Source: Acidobacteria bacterium Mor1 (GTDB lineage: Bacteria; Acidobacteriota; Polarisedimenticolia; Polarisedimenticolales; Polarisedimenticolaceae). From it: DNA of 33,104 nucleotides. The position numbers were made by a program, and so were the translations under genes. Shown piece by piece: positions 14,981 through 21,828 of this stretch. Numbering within the stretch: position 1 is the first letter of the stretch; the number at the start of each line of letters is the position of its first letter. Where the stretch lies: positions 1,303,538-1,336,641 of the forward strand of contig CP011806.1 in the NCBI GenBank assembly GCA_001664505.1, in the 5' to 3' direction. The notes beneath the pieces were generated by a model. It saw only the letters and a list, made by a program, of their open reading frames with translations. It searched no databases and was not told the origin of the DNA.

Positions 14981-16452
14981 GCGCCCATCTTCCGGCCCTG
15001 CAGATCGCCCTGCCGCTGATGGCGGCACCCTTCTGTCTGCTGCTGCGCAAGCGGCAGCTGGTGTTGGGCTTCGGCATCCTGGTCTGCTGGCTCTCCTTCG
15101 CGGTCTCGGTCGGACTGGTCCGCCAGACCCTGGAAGTGGGCGAGATCGTCTACTCCCTCGGTGGCTGGGACGCGCCCTGGGGCATCGAATACCGCATCGA
15201 TCTGCTCAACGCCTCGATGCTCGCTCTGGTCTCGCTGATCGCCGCCATCGTGCTGACCTACGCCCCGGCCAGCCTCGCCCGGGAGATCCCCGAGTCGAAG
15301 CAGTACCTGTTCGTGCCGGCCTACCTGCTGTCGATGACCGGGTTGATGGGCATCGCCATCACCGGCGACCTGTTCAACGTGTTCGTCTTCCTCGAGGTCT
15401 CGTCCCTCTCGTCCTACGCGCTGATCAGCCTGGGGCGCGACCGGCGGGCGCTAACCGCGACGCTGCAGTACCTGGTGCTCGGCACCATCGGCGCGACCTT
15501 CATCCTGATCTCCATCGGCCTGCTGTACATGATGACCGGCACGCTGAACATGGCGGACATGGCCACCCGCATCGGCGCGATGGAATCGATGCGGACGGTC
15601 CACGCCGCCTTCGCCTTCTTCTGCGTCGGCGTCGGCCTCAAGGTCGCGCTGTTCCCGCTGCACGTGTGGCTGCCCAACGCCTACACCTACGCGCCCTCGG
15701 TGGTCACCGCGTTCCTCGCCGCGACGTCGACCAAGGTCTCGGTCTACGTCCTGCTGCGCTTCGTCTTCAGCGTCTACGGCTACGAGTTCGCCTTCTCGTC
15801 AATGCCGCTGGACACCATGCTGCTGGCGCTGTCGCTGCTCGGGATCTTCGTCGCCTCGGCGGTGGCGATCTTCCAGCGCAACATCAAACGCATGCTGGCC
15901 TACTCTAGCGTGGCCCAGGTGGGCTACATGGTGCTGGGCATCAGCTTCGCGTCGGTCAGCGGCCTGACCGGCGCCATCGTCCACATCTTCAATCACGCCC
16001 TGATGAAGGGCGGCTTGTTCCTGGCCATGGGCTGCATCGTGCTGCGCATCGGCTCCGCCCGCATCGACGACATGGCGGGCCTGGGCAAGCGCATGCCGCT
16101 GACCATGTTCGCCTGGGTACTGGGCGGCCTGAGCCTGATCGGCGTGCCGCTGACCGTCGGTTTCGTCAGCAAGTGGTACCTGATCGAAGCCGCGCTGGAA
16201 AAAGATCTCTGGTGGGTCGCCGGACTGGCGCTGCTCAGTTCACTCCTGGCCGTGCTCTACGTCTGGCGGGTGGTCGAGGTGGCCTATTTCCGTGAAGCTC
16301 CCGCCGGTGCGCAACGTGAGGAAGCGCCGCTCTCGATGCTGATCCCGACCTGGCTCCTGATCGGAGCCAGCGTCCTGTTCGGCATCCGCACCGAATGGAC
16401 CGCCGGCATCGCCCAGAAGGCGGCGGCGCTGCTGCTGGGAGTGGGCCCGTGA
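14977..16452 (+). CDS. mrpD: Mrp-type antiporter subunit D (MbhH/NuoN-like)
   Basis: 491 residues and about 14 membrane helices, of the NuoL/M/N proton-translocating family. The key TM5 glutamate is E140 (FVFLEVSSLSSYALI) and the TM7 lysine is K222 (GVGLKVALFPLHVWLPNAY). A further lysine follows in TSTKVSVYVL, and the broken-helix histidine region FNHALMKGGLFLAMG is present. Together these form the proton half-channels known from Mrp and complex I. The usual MrpD position after mrpC supports the name. First of three separate antiporter-type subunits in this cluster. Confidence 0.95.
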   Translation: MSAHLPALQIALPLMAAPFCLLLRKRQLVLGFGILVCWLSFAVSVGLVRQTLEVGEIVYSLGGWDAPWGIEYRIDLLNASMLALVSLIAAIVLTYAPASLAREIPESKQYLFVPAYLLSMTGLMGIAITGDLFNVFVFLEVSSLSSYALISLGRDRRALTATLQYLVLGTIGATFILISIGLLYMMTGTLNMADMATRIGAMESMRTVHAAFAFFCVGVGLKVALFPLHVWLPNAYTYAPSVVTAFLAATSTKVSVYVLLRFVFSVYGYEFAFSSMPLDTMLLALSLLGIFVASAVAIFQRNIKRMLAYSSVAQVGYMVLGISFASVSGLTGAIVHIFNHALMKGGLFLAMGCIVLRIGSARIDDMAGLGKRMPLTMFAWVLGGLSLIGVPLTVGFVSKWYLIEAALEKDLWWVAGLALLSSLLAVLYVWRVVEVAYFREAPAGAQREEAPLSMLIPTWLLIGASVLFGIRTEWTAGIAQKAAALLLGVGP

Positions 16453-17924
16453 GCGGCGGGGACACCATGGCCCTCTGCCTGGCGCTGCCGCTGATCGGCG
16501 CGCTGTTGACGCCCTTGATCGCCCGCATGGGCGAGAACGTGCGGGAGGCCGCGACCTTCGTCACCGGCGGCACCCTGTTCGCCCTGGTGCTGTCCCTCGT
16601 TCCGGGCGTGCTGCGCGGCGATACCGCCGGCTTCGACCTGGTGGAGTTGCTGCCCGGGCTCGCGATCAGCTTCAAGCTCGAACCTCTGGGTATGTTGTTC
16701 GCCCTGGTGGCCTCGGGCCTCTGGATCGTGACCACCGCCTACTCCATCGGCTACATGCGCGGGCACCACGAGAAGAACCAAACCCGCTTCTTCATGTGCT
16801 TTGCCCTGGCGATCTTCGGCGCCCTGGGCGTGGCCTTCTCGGGCAACCTGTTCACGCTCTTCATCTTCTACGAGGTGTTGACCCTCTCGACCTATCCGCT
16901 GGTGACCCACCACGGAGACGAGAAGGCCCGCAACGGTGGCCGGATCTACCTGGGCATCCTGATCAGCACCTCGATCGCCTTCCTGCTGCTGGCGGTGGTC
17001 TGGACCTGGAACCTGGCCGGCACTCTGGACTTCCGCGCCGGCGGCATCCTCGAGGGCAAGGCCGACGACAAGACGGTCATGATCCTGCTGGCGCTGTTTG
17101 CCTTCGGTACCGGCAAGGCGGCGCTGATGCCCTTCCATCGCTGGCTGCCCGCCGCGATGGTCGCCCCCACCCCGGTCTCCGCCCTGCTCCACGCCGTCGC
17201 GGTGGTCAAGGCCGGCGTGTTCACGGTGATGAAGGTCATCCTCTACATCTTCGGACCGGAGCTGCTGCGGGATACCGGCGTGTCCGAATGGCTGATGTAC
17301 GTGGCCGGCGGCACCGTCTTGATCGCGTCGCTGGTGGCGATGACCAAGGACAACCTCAAGGCGCGGCTGGCCTACTCGACGATCAGCCAGCTGTCGTACA
17401 TCGTCCTCGGCGCGGCCCTGGCCACGCCGGCGGCGCTGATCGGGGGCAGCATGCACATCGCCATGCACGCCTTCGGCAAGATCACCCTGTTCTTCTGCGC
17501 CGGCGCGATCTACGTGGCGGCCCACAAGACCGAGATCAGCACCATGCGCGGCATCGGCCGCGTGATGCCGGTCACCACCATCGCCTTCATGGTCGGCGCG
17601 ATCAGCGTGATCGGCCTGCCTCCCATGGGAGGAGCCTGGAGCAAGTGGCTCCTGGCCCTGGGCGCCGCCGAGGCGGAACAGGTGGTGTTCATCGCGGTGT
17701 TGATGATCAGCTCGCTATTGAACATCGCCTACCTGCTGCCGATTCCGATCCGCGGCTTCCTCTTCGCCCCCGACGGGCATGAGGGGGGCAAGGTGGCGAT
17801 CAAGGAAGCGCCGCTCTTCTGCGTGGTGCCGATCGTGTTCACCGCGGTGGGCTGCGTGGTGCTGTTCTTCTACGCCGACAACCTGTACAGCATGCTGCTG
17901 CCCCTGGCCGGAGGTGGAAAGTGA
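16449..17924 (+). CDS. Second antiporter-type subunit (NuoL/M family, MrpD/MrpA-N-like)
   Basis: 491 residues from the GTG at 16449 that overlaps the mrpD stop (GTGA); an ATG at 16467 is a possible start. Conserved channel residues are E142 (FIFYEVLTLSTYPLV) and K223 (GTGKAALMPFHRWLPAAM), followed by the family motif TPVSALLHAVAVVKAG and a C-terminal SVIGLPPMGGAWSKW loop. This LLHA-type motif is closer to NuoL/NuoM and the N-terminal part of MrpA than to MrpD, so it probably supplies the role of the MrpA N-terminal half, which is otherwise missing here. Placement within the NuoL/M/N tree needs a phylogeny. Confidence 0.9.
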   Translation: MSGGDTMALCLALPLIGALLTPLIARMGENVREAATFVTGGTLFALVLSLVPGVLRGDTAGFDLVELLPGLAISFKLEPLGMLFALVASGLWIVTTAYSIGYMRGHHEKNQTRFFMCFALAIFGALGVAFSGNLFTLFIFYEVLTLSTYPLVTHHGDEKARNGGRIYLGILISTSIAFLLLAVVWTWNLAGTLDFRAGGILEGKADDKTVMILLALFAFGTGKAALMPFHRWLPAAMVAPTPVSALLHAVAVVKAGVFTVMKVILYIFGPELLRDTGVSEWLMYVAGGTVLIASLVAMTKDNLKARLAYSTISQLSYIVLGAALATPAALIGGSMHIAMHAFGKITLFFCAGAIYVAAHKTEISTMRGIGRVMPVTTIAFMVGAISVIGLPPMGGAWSKWLLALGAAEAEQVVFIAVLMISSLLNIAYLLPIPIRGFLFAPDGHEGGKVAIKEAPLFCVVPIVFTAVGCVVLFFYADNLYSMLLPLAGGGK

Positions 17925-18217
17925 GCGAACATCACGGCCGCCCCGTATGGTCCGAGCTGCCGCCGATCGTGCGGCGCATCATCTGGATCCTGGTCGCGGT
18001 CAGCGCCGTATCGGTGCTGGTCGAGGTCTTGCCGTACCACAAGCACGGCCACTACCCGATCGAGACCAGCTTCGGCTTCCACGCCTGGTACGGCTTCGTC
18101 TGCTGTTTCATGCTGGTGGTCGTCGCCGCCCAGATGCGCAAGGTGCTGATGCGCCCCGAGGACTACTACGACGACGAGGACAGTGAGCCCGGCCCGGGTA
18201 ACGGGGAGGATTCATGA
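17921..18217 (+). CDS. Two-helix membrane protein of unknown function within the Mrp cluster
   Basis: 98 residues from a GTG overlapping the previous stop (GTGA). Two predicted membrane helices (about 19-39 and 53-70) flank a loop rich in His and charged residues, EVLPYHKHGHYPIE, followed by FGFHAWYGFVCC. The C-terminal 25 residues are very acidic (EDYYDDEDSEPG). It is overlapped on both sides by antiporter-subunit genes, so its translation is tied to theirs and it is very likely a subunit or assembly factor. It does not resemble MrpA-G. I do not know an assigned function. Confidence 0.85.
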   Translation: MSEHHGRPVWSELPPIVRRIIWILVAVSAVSVLVEVLPYHKHGHYPIETSFGFHAWYGFVCCFMLVVVAAQMRKVLMRPEDYYDDEDSEPGPGNGEDS

Positions 18218-19917
18218 GTTTCCTCCACTACCTACCCCCCGGCTCGATCCTGATCCTGGGCGGCCTGATCATTCCGCTGCTGAAAGGCCGGGCCAAGCAG
18301 GCGCTGATGCTGGCGCTGCCGGTAGCGAGCTTCGCCCACCTGCTGGCGCTGCCCGAAGGCAAGCTGCTCGAGATCGCCTTCTTCGACATGACCCTCAACC
18401 CGATCCGGGTCGACGGGTTGAGCCTGACCTTCGGCTACGTGTTCCACATCGCCGCGATCCTCGGCGTGATCTTCGCCCTGCACGTCAAGGACGACATGCA
18501 GCTGATGGCGTCGATGATCTACCCGGGATCGACCCTGGGCGCGCTCTTCGCCGGCGACCTGGCGACCCTGTTCGTCTACTGGGAAATGATGGCGATCGGC
18601 TCGGTCTTCCTGATCTGGGCCAAGCGCACCAACCGGGCCTACCGGGCGGGCATGCGCTACCTGACGATCCAGGTAGGGTCCGGCGTGTTGCTCCTGGCGG
18701 GCATCCTGCTGCACTACGCCGAAACCGGGTCTATCGAGTTCACCCTGTTGGGGACCGGCAGCCTGGGCCGCAACCTGATCCTGCTGGCCATCGGCATCAA
18801 GTCGGCGTTTCCGCTGTTGAACAACTGGCTGCAGGACACCTACCCGGAATCCACGGTCACCGGCACCCTGTTCCTCAGCATCTTCACCACGAAGCTCGCC
18901 GTCTACGCCCTCTGCCGGGGCTTCGCCGGCACCGAGATCCTGATCCCGATCGGCGCGATCATGACCGCGACCCCGATATTCTTCGCGGTGATCGAGAACG
19001 ACCTACGCCGCGTCCTGACCTACAGCCTGAACAACCAGGTCGGTTTCATGGTTTGCGCCGCCGGCGTCGGCACCCAGATGGCGATCAACGGCGCCGCGGC
19101 CTACGCCTTCTGCAACATCATCTTCGAGGGGCTCTTGTTCATGACCATGGGTGCGGTGCTCTACCGCACCGGCACGATCAAGGGCTCGGAACTGGGCGGC
19201 CTCTACCGCACCATGCCCTGGACCACCACCTTCTGCATCATCGGCGCCGCCTCGATCTCCGGCTTCCCGTTCCTCAACGGCTTCATCAGCAAGTCGCTGA
19301 TCCTCGAGGCCACCGCAGGCGAGCATCACACCATCGCGTTCTTCGTGCTGCTGTTCGCCTCGGCCGGCGTGTTCCACCACTCGGGCATCAAGATCCCCTA
19401 CTTCGCCTTCTTCGCCCACGACTCGGGGATGCGGCCCAAGGAAGCACCCCGGCACATGCTGGTGGCCATGGGCATCTCCGCCGCGCTGTGTATCGCCATC
19501 GGCAGCCCCTGGGGCGCCCAGTACTTCTACGAGTTCCTGCCCTACCCGGTGAACTACGAGGCGTACACCACCGGCCACGTGGTGGCCTACTACCAGCTGA
19601 TCTTCTTCTCGGCGCTGGCCTTCACCGCCCTGCAGCTGCTCGGCCTCTATCCGCCGGAGCTCAAGTCGGTCAACCTGGACACCGACTGGTTCTACCGGCG
19701 GGTCGGCAAGAACATCGCCCTGGGCATCGGCCGGGTTATCGGGATCGTGCAGCGCTGGCTGGCGGGCTTCTCGGTGCGCCGGGTCTACAACGCCATCGAC
19801 GGAGTCCAGCGGGTCTACGGCCCCGACGGGGTCTTCGCCCGCACCTGGCCCACCGGCGTGACGGTCTTCTGGGTCACGGTGATCTTCGCCGTGTTCCTGG
19901 CCGCCTACTACAGCTAG
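18214..19917 (+). CDS. Third antiporter-type subunit (NuoL/M/N family)
   Basis: 567 residues. The core of about 14 helices keeps the TM5 glutamate E124 (FVYWEMMAIGSVFLIW) and the TM7 lysine K196 (GIKSAFPLLNNWLQDTYPES), and has TTKLAVYAL and NNQVGFM at later conserved points, so it looks able to move protons. The C-terminus is longer than in MrpD: after about residue 480 come an amphipathic stretch with many Arg and Tyr (RRVGKNIALGIGR, RVYNAIDGVQRVYG) and a final helix (VTVFWVTVIFAVFLAAYY). This recalls the lateral-helix extension of NuoL and MrpA, although that is only a resemblance. Last gene of the cluster; secG starts 138 bases later. Confidence 0.9.
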   Translation: MSFLHYLPPGSILILGGLIIPLLKGRAKQALMLALPVASFAHLLALPEGKLLEIAFFDMTLNPIRVDGLSLTFGYVFHIAAILGVIFALHVKDDMQLMASMIYPGSTLGALFAGDLATLFVYWEMMAIGSVFLIWAKRTNRAYRAGMRYLTIQVGSGVLLLAGILLHYAETGSIEFTLLGTGSLGRNLILLAIGIKSAFPLLNNWLQDTYPESTVTGTLFLSIFTTKLAVYALCRGFAGTEILIPIGAIMTATPIFFAVIENDLRRVLTYSLNNQVGFMVCAAGVGTQMAINGAAAYAFCNIIFEGLLFMTMGAVLYRTGTIKGSELGGLYRTMPWTTTFCIIGAASISGFPFLNGFISKSLILEATAGEHHTIAFFVLLFASAGVFHHSGIKIPYFAFFAHDSGMRPKEAPRHMLVAMGISAALCIAIGSPWGAQYFYEFLPYPVNYEAYTTGHVVAYYQLIFFSALAFTALQLLGLYPPELKSVNLDTDWFYRRVGKNIALGIGRVIGIVQRWLAGFSVRRVYNAIDGVQRVYGPDGVFARTWPTGVTVFWVTVIFAVFLAAYYS

Positions 19918-19961
19918 ATTCCCCCTAAGCCCAATATTCGCAGTCATTTGGCGGCGAATTA

Positions 19962-19991
19962 TTGCTGGCTCCCCTGCCTCGATGCTATATT
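19962..19991 (+). promoter_or_regulatory. Candidate promoter of secG
   Basis: TTGCTG (19962-19967), an 18-base spacer, and TGC-TATATT (extended -10, hexamer 19986-19991). The surrounding CGATGCTAT is repeated before the tRNA-Leu gene at 20492-20500. A leader of about 58 bases would precede the GTG start of secG. This gives secG expression independent of the Mrp cluster. Confidence 0.6.
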
Positions 19992-20055
19992 CCGGGGGTT
20001 TTGGCGGGTCTTTCGCTTTTCATGTGCTCGCGACAGGCGAGCTGACGGGTACATC

Positions 20056-20460
20056 GTGTCGATTCTGCTGACCATCATCCACGTCATCGTCAGTGTCTTC
20101 CTGATCCTGGTGGTGCTGCTTCAGACCGGCAAGCGCGCCGACCTCGCCGGAGCCTTCGGCGGCGGCGGCAGCCAGACCGCCTTCGGCCCCCGAAGCGCGG
20201 CGACCTGGCTGTCCAAGGCCACTACCGGAGCTGCGGTGGTGTTCATGCTGACTTCGCTGAGTCTGGCGGTGGTCTCGAGCAAGGCCACCCGGGGTGGCGG
20301 CACGGTGCTCGACGACATCCCGGCTCCGGCCGCGGGCGTCACCGAGACCATCCCGGTCGACCCGGCCGATGGATCCGCACCTGCCGAGGCCGCTCCGGCC
20401 GAAGGCGGCGACGCCTCCAGCGAAGGAGACGACGCCGGTAGCGACGGCTCGACCCCGTAA
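20056..20460 (+). CDS. secG: Preprotein translocase subunit SecG
   Basis: 134 residues from the GTG at 20056. Small SecYEG partner that assists the SecA-driven translocation cycle. Two membrane helices (about 3-22 and 53-72) enclose the SecG hallmark loop: [19 protein letters not shown] then [19 protein letters not shown] low-complexity Ala/Pro/acidic tail of about 50 residues follows, variable in this family. The start fits the homologous N-terminus; the frame is open upstream but that part includes the promoter. secG followed by tRNA-Leu(GAG) is a gene pair conserved in many bacteria. Confidence 0.95.
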   Translation: MSILLTIIHVIVSVFLILVVLLQTGKRADLAGAFGGGGSQTAFGPRSAATWLSKATTGAAVVFMLTSLSLAVVSSKATRGGGTVLDDIPAPAAGVTETIPVDPADGSAPAEAAPAEGGDASSEGDDAGSDGSTP

Positions 20461-20493
20461 GGGGGAAATCGGGTTCCGCCCCGGCGGTCCCGA

Positions 20494-20502
20494 TGCTATC
20501 TT
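20494..20502 (+). promoter_or_regulatory. Candidate extended -10 promoter of tRNA-Leu
   Basis: TGC-TATCTT (20494-20502), with the hexamer at 20497-20502. Transcription would start near 20509, about 10 bases before the mature tRNA. The element shares CGATGCTAT with the secG promoter. The -35 region (TTCCGC near 20474) is weak. Confidence 0.45.
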
Positions 20503-20518
20503 GTCTGACTTGCCCCGT

Positions 20519-20605
20519 GCCGAAGTGGTGGAATTGGTAGACACGCCATCTTGAGGGGGTGGTGGGCTAACGCCCGTGTGAGTTCGAGTCTCACCTTCGG
20601 CACCA
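20519..20605 (+). tRNA. tRNA-Leu (anticodon GAG)
   Basis: 87 bases including an encoded CCA end (20603-20605). The acceptor stem GCCGAAG (20519-20525) pairs perfectly with CTTCGGC (20595-20601). The anticodon stem 20546-20550/20558-20562 encloses the loop TTGAGGG with GAG at 20553-20555, reading CUC and CUU. The D arm carries GGTAGAC, the T arm holds GAGTTCGAGTCTC, and a long variable arm is present as expected for a class II leucine tRNA. Confidence 0.97.
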
Positions 20606-20636
20606 GTAGGATTTCTCCCTCCCTGCCAACCAAGCC

Positions 20637-21263
20637 CTAGCGCATCCTTCGATGTGAACCCGTCGGCGCGCCCAACTCTCTGCCGAGCACATGTCCGACC
20701 TGGCTCGGAAGCACCCGATCCAAGTCACCAACCCTGACGGACCCTCGCTGCCGGCGCCCCAACACCTGCTCACAAGAGTTGCGAGCGGTGCCTTCGTCAG
20801 CGCACGCAACAAGGCGGACCTGCGTCTCGTAGTCCGACCACCCGTTGTCCTCGGAGACACTTGTGCGCACTTCGATCGTCGGAACTTCGGCTCGTGGATC
20901 GGCGATGTGGTAGCCGGCCGCACGCAGTCGTGGCTCCACGTAGTCGCGTATCGCCGCTTCGACGTACGCGGAACCGCCGGCGCCGACGCGAATATCGAGC
21001 CTAAGTTGGCGCGACTCCAACAAGTTCCTCCGCGGGGAGGCGCCAAACTCGACGGGCTCTCCCTGGGTGACCACCTCGAACTGCTCGATCCCGTCGATCG
21101 CAATCAACGGATCTATCTCCGGAATCCCCTGAACGAGGACCTTGAAGTCGCGTCCTCGGGAGCAGCCGGCTGGTTCGCCACGGTCTTCGGTATGAGCGAA
21201 CGTTCCGCAGGAGAACAGCAAAACAGCGCCGATAGCCAGCGATTTGGAGGAGGGTCGAATCAC
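20637..21263 (-). CDS. Secreted protein of unknown function
   Basis: 208 residues from a GTG at 21263, with AAGGAGA a few bases upstream. An N-terminal signal peptide (about 1-23, SLAIGAVLLFSCGTFAHT) is followed by a soluble alpha/beta sequence containing DFKVLVQGIPEIDPLIAIDG and RVGAGGSAYVEAAIRDYVEP. Cys residues near 34, 150 and 163 could form disulphides. It is convergent to the tRNA gene, and no partner lies on its strand; no neighbour suggests a role. I do not recognise the family. It is less GC-biased at third positions than its neighbours, which may indicate recent acquisition or weak selection. Confidence 0.65.
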   Translation of the reverse strand: MIRPSSKSLAIGAVLLFSCGTFAHTEDRGEPAGCSRGRDFKVLVQGIPEIDPLIAIDGIEQFEVVTQGEPVEFGASPRRNLLESRQLRLDIRVGAGGSAYVEAAIRDYVEPRLRAAGYHIADPRAEVPTIEVRTSVSEDNGWSDYETQVRLVACADEGTARNSCEQVLGRRQRGSVRVGDLDRVLPSQVGHVLGRELGAPTGSHRRMR

Positions 21264-21288
21264 AGGATCTCTCCTTCCCAGGGATCCT
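21264..21288 (-). promoter_or_regulatory. Hairpin with the ribosome-binding site in its loop
   Basis: AGGATC and GATCCT (21264-21269 and 21283-21288) pair perfectly in the RNA directly before the GTG start at 21263, leaving the AAGGAGA ribosome site in the 13-base loop and stem edge. This could modulate translation or be a chance palindrome. Confidence 0.3.
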
Positions 21289-21356
21289 AGTGCGCGTTGA
21301 CTCCAGGGCAGCGGAGCAGAATCGATCCGCTCTGCAAGGCCACCGCAAAGCCCGAT

Positions 21357-21385
21357 TTGACAACCCAGACAACTCGTCTTAGACT
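21357..21385 (+). promoter_or_regulatory. Promoter of the blaI-blaR1 type pair
   Basis: A perfect -35 TTGACA (21357-21362), 17-base spacer and -10 TAGACT (21380-21385, four of six). It is the best sigma-70 promoter in the window. The start of transcription is expected near 21392, giving a leader of about 30 bases. Confidence 0.75.
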
Positions 21386-21409
21386 CACCCTATCAGACAC
21401 GGCGTCTGA
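21376..21409 (+). promoter_or_regulatory. Candidate repressor operators over the blaI promoter
   Basis: Two palindromes built from GAC/GTC: GTCT-T-AGAC (21376-21384), which overlaps the -10 box, and TCAGAC-ACGGC-GTCTGA (21393-21409), just after the expected start of transcription. Their position is that of autoregulatory BlaI-family operators, which are dyads bound by a winged-helix dimer. The sequences are visible; the binding is inferred. Confidence 0.55.
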
Positions 21410-21423
21410 ACAGGGAGACTCCG

Positions 21424-21828
21424 ATGGCTTCTCGCCCCCGCGCCGACGTGACCGATGCCGAACTGGCCGTGCTCAAGGAACTCTGGGAGCTGGGACCGGC
21501 AACCATCCGCCGGCTGACCGACCGGCTCTACCCTGACGGCGGAGCCTCCCAGTACGCCACGGTCCAGAAGCTGCTGGAACGCCTGGAGCAGAAGCGCTGC
21601 GTCAAACGCAAGGCCGAGGGGCGGGTCAACGTCTACTCCCCGGTCGCCGGCCGTGAAGATCTGATCGACCTGCGCCTGCGGGATACGGCGCAGAAGCTGT
21701 GCGAAGGCTCGCTGACGCCGCTGCTGACCCATCTGGTCGGTTCAAGCCGGCTCTCCGGTGACGAGATCGCCGACCTGCGCCGCCTGGTCGAGTCCCTCGA
21801 CGACGACAAGAAGGGAGGGAGCCGCTGA
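21424..21828 (+). CDS. BlaI/MecI family transcriptional repressor
   Basis: 134 residues. The N-terminal winged helix (about 8-78) has the family order: TDAELAVLKELWELGPATI, then ASQYATVQKLLERLEQKRCV as recognition helix, and the wing RKAEGRVNVYSPV. The C-terminal half is the helical dimerisation region with the usual cleavage region near the wing end. BlaI repressors block their own operon until the partner M56 protease is activated. GGGAG lies upstream of the ATG. The stop overlaps the next start (TGATG). The target range beyond the operon is unknown. Confidence 0.93.
   Translation: MASRPRADVTDAELAVLKELWELGPATIRRLTDRLYPDGGASQYATVQKLLERLEQKRCVKRKAEGRVNVYSPVAGREDLIDLRLRDTAQKLCEGSLTPLLTHLVGSSRLSGDEIADLRRLVESLDDDKKGGSR

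Noticed and set aside
18183-19928. A 581-codon Arg/Pro/Gly-rich frame overlapping the third antiporter subunit
   Set aside because: Composition is typical of a wrong frame, whereas the other frame encodes a NuoL/M/N-type membrane protein with conserved Glu and Lys.
20519-20640. tRNA-Leu as an integration site for a mobile element
   Set aside because: No integrase gene and no repeat of the tRNA 3' end is visible downstream within the window.
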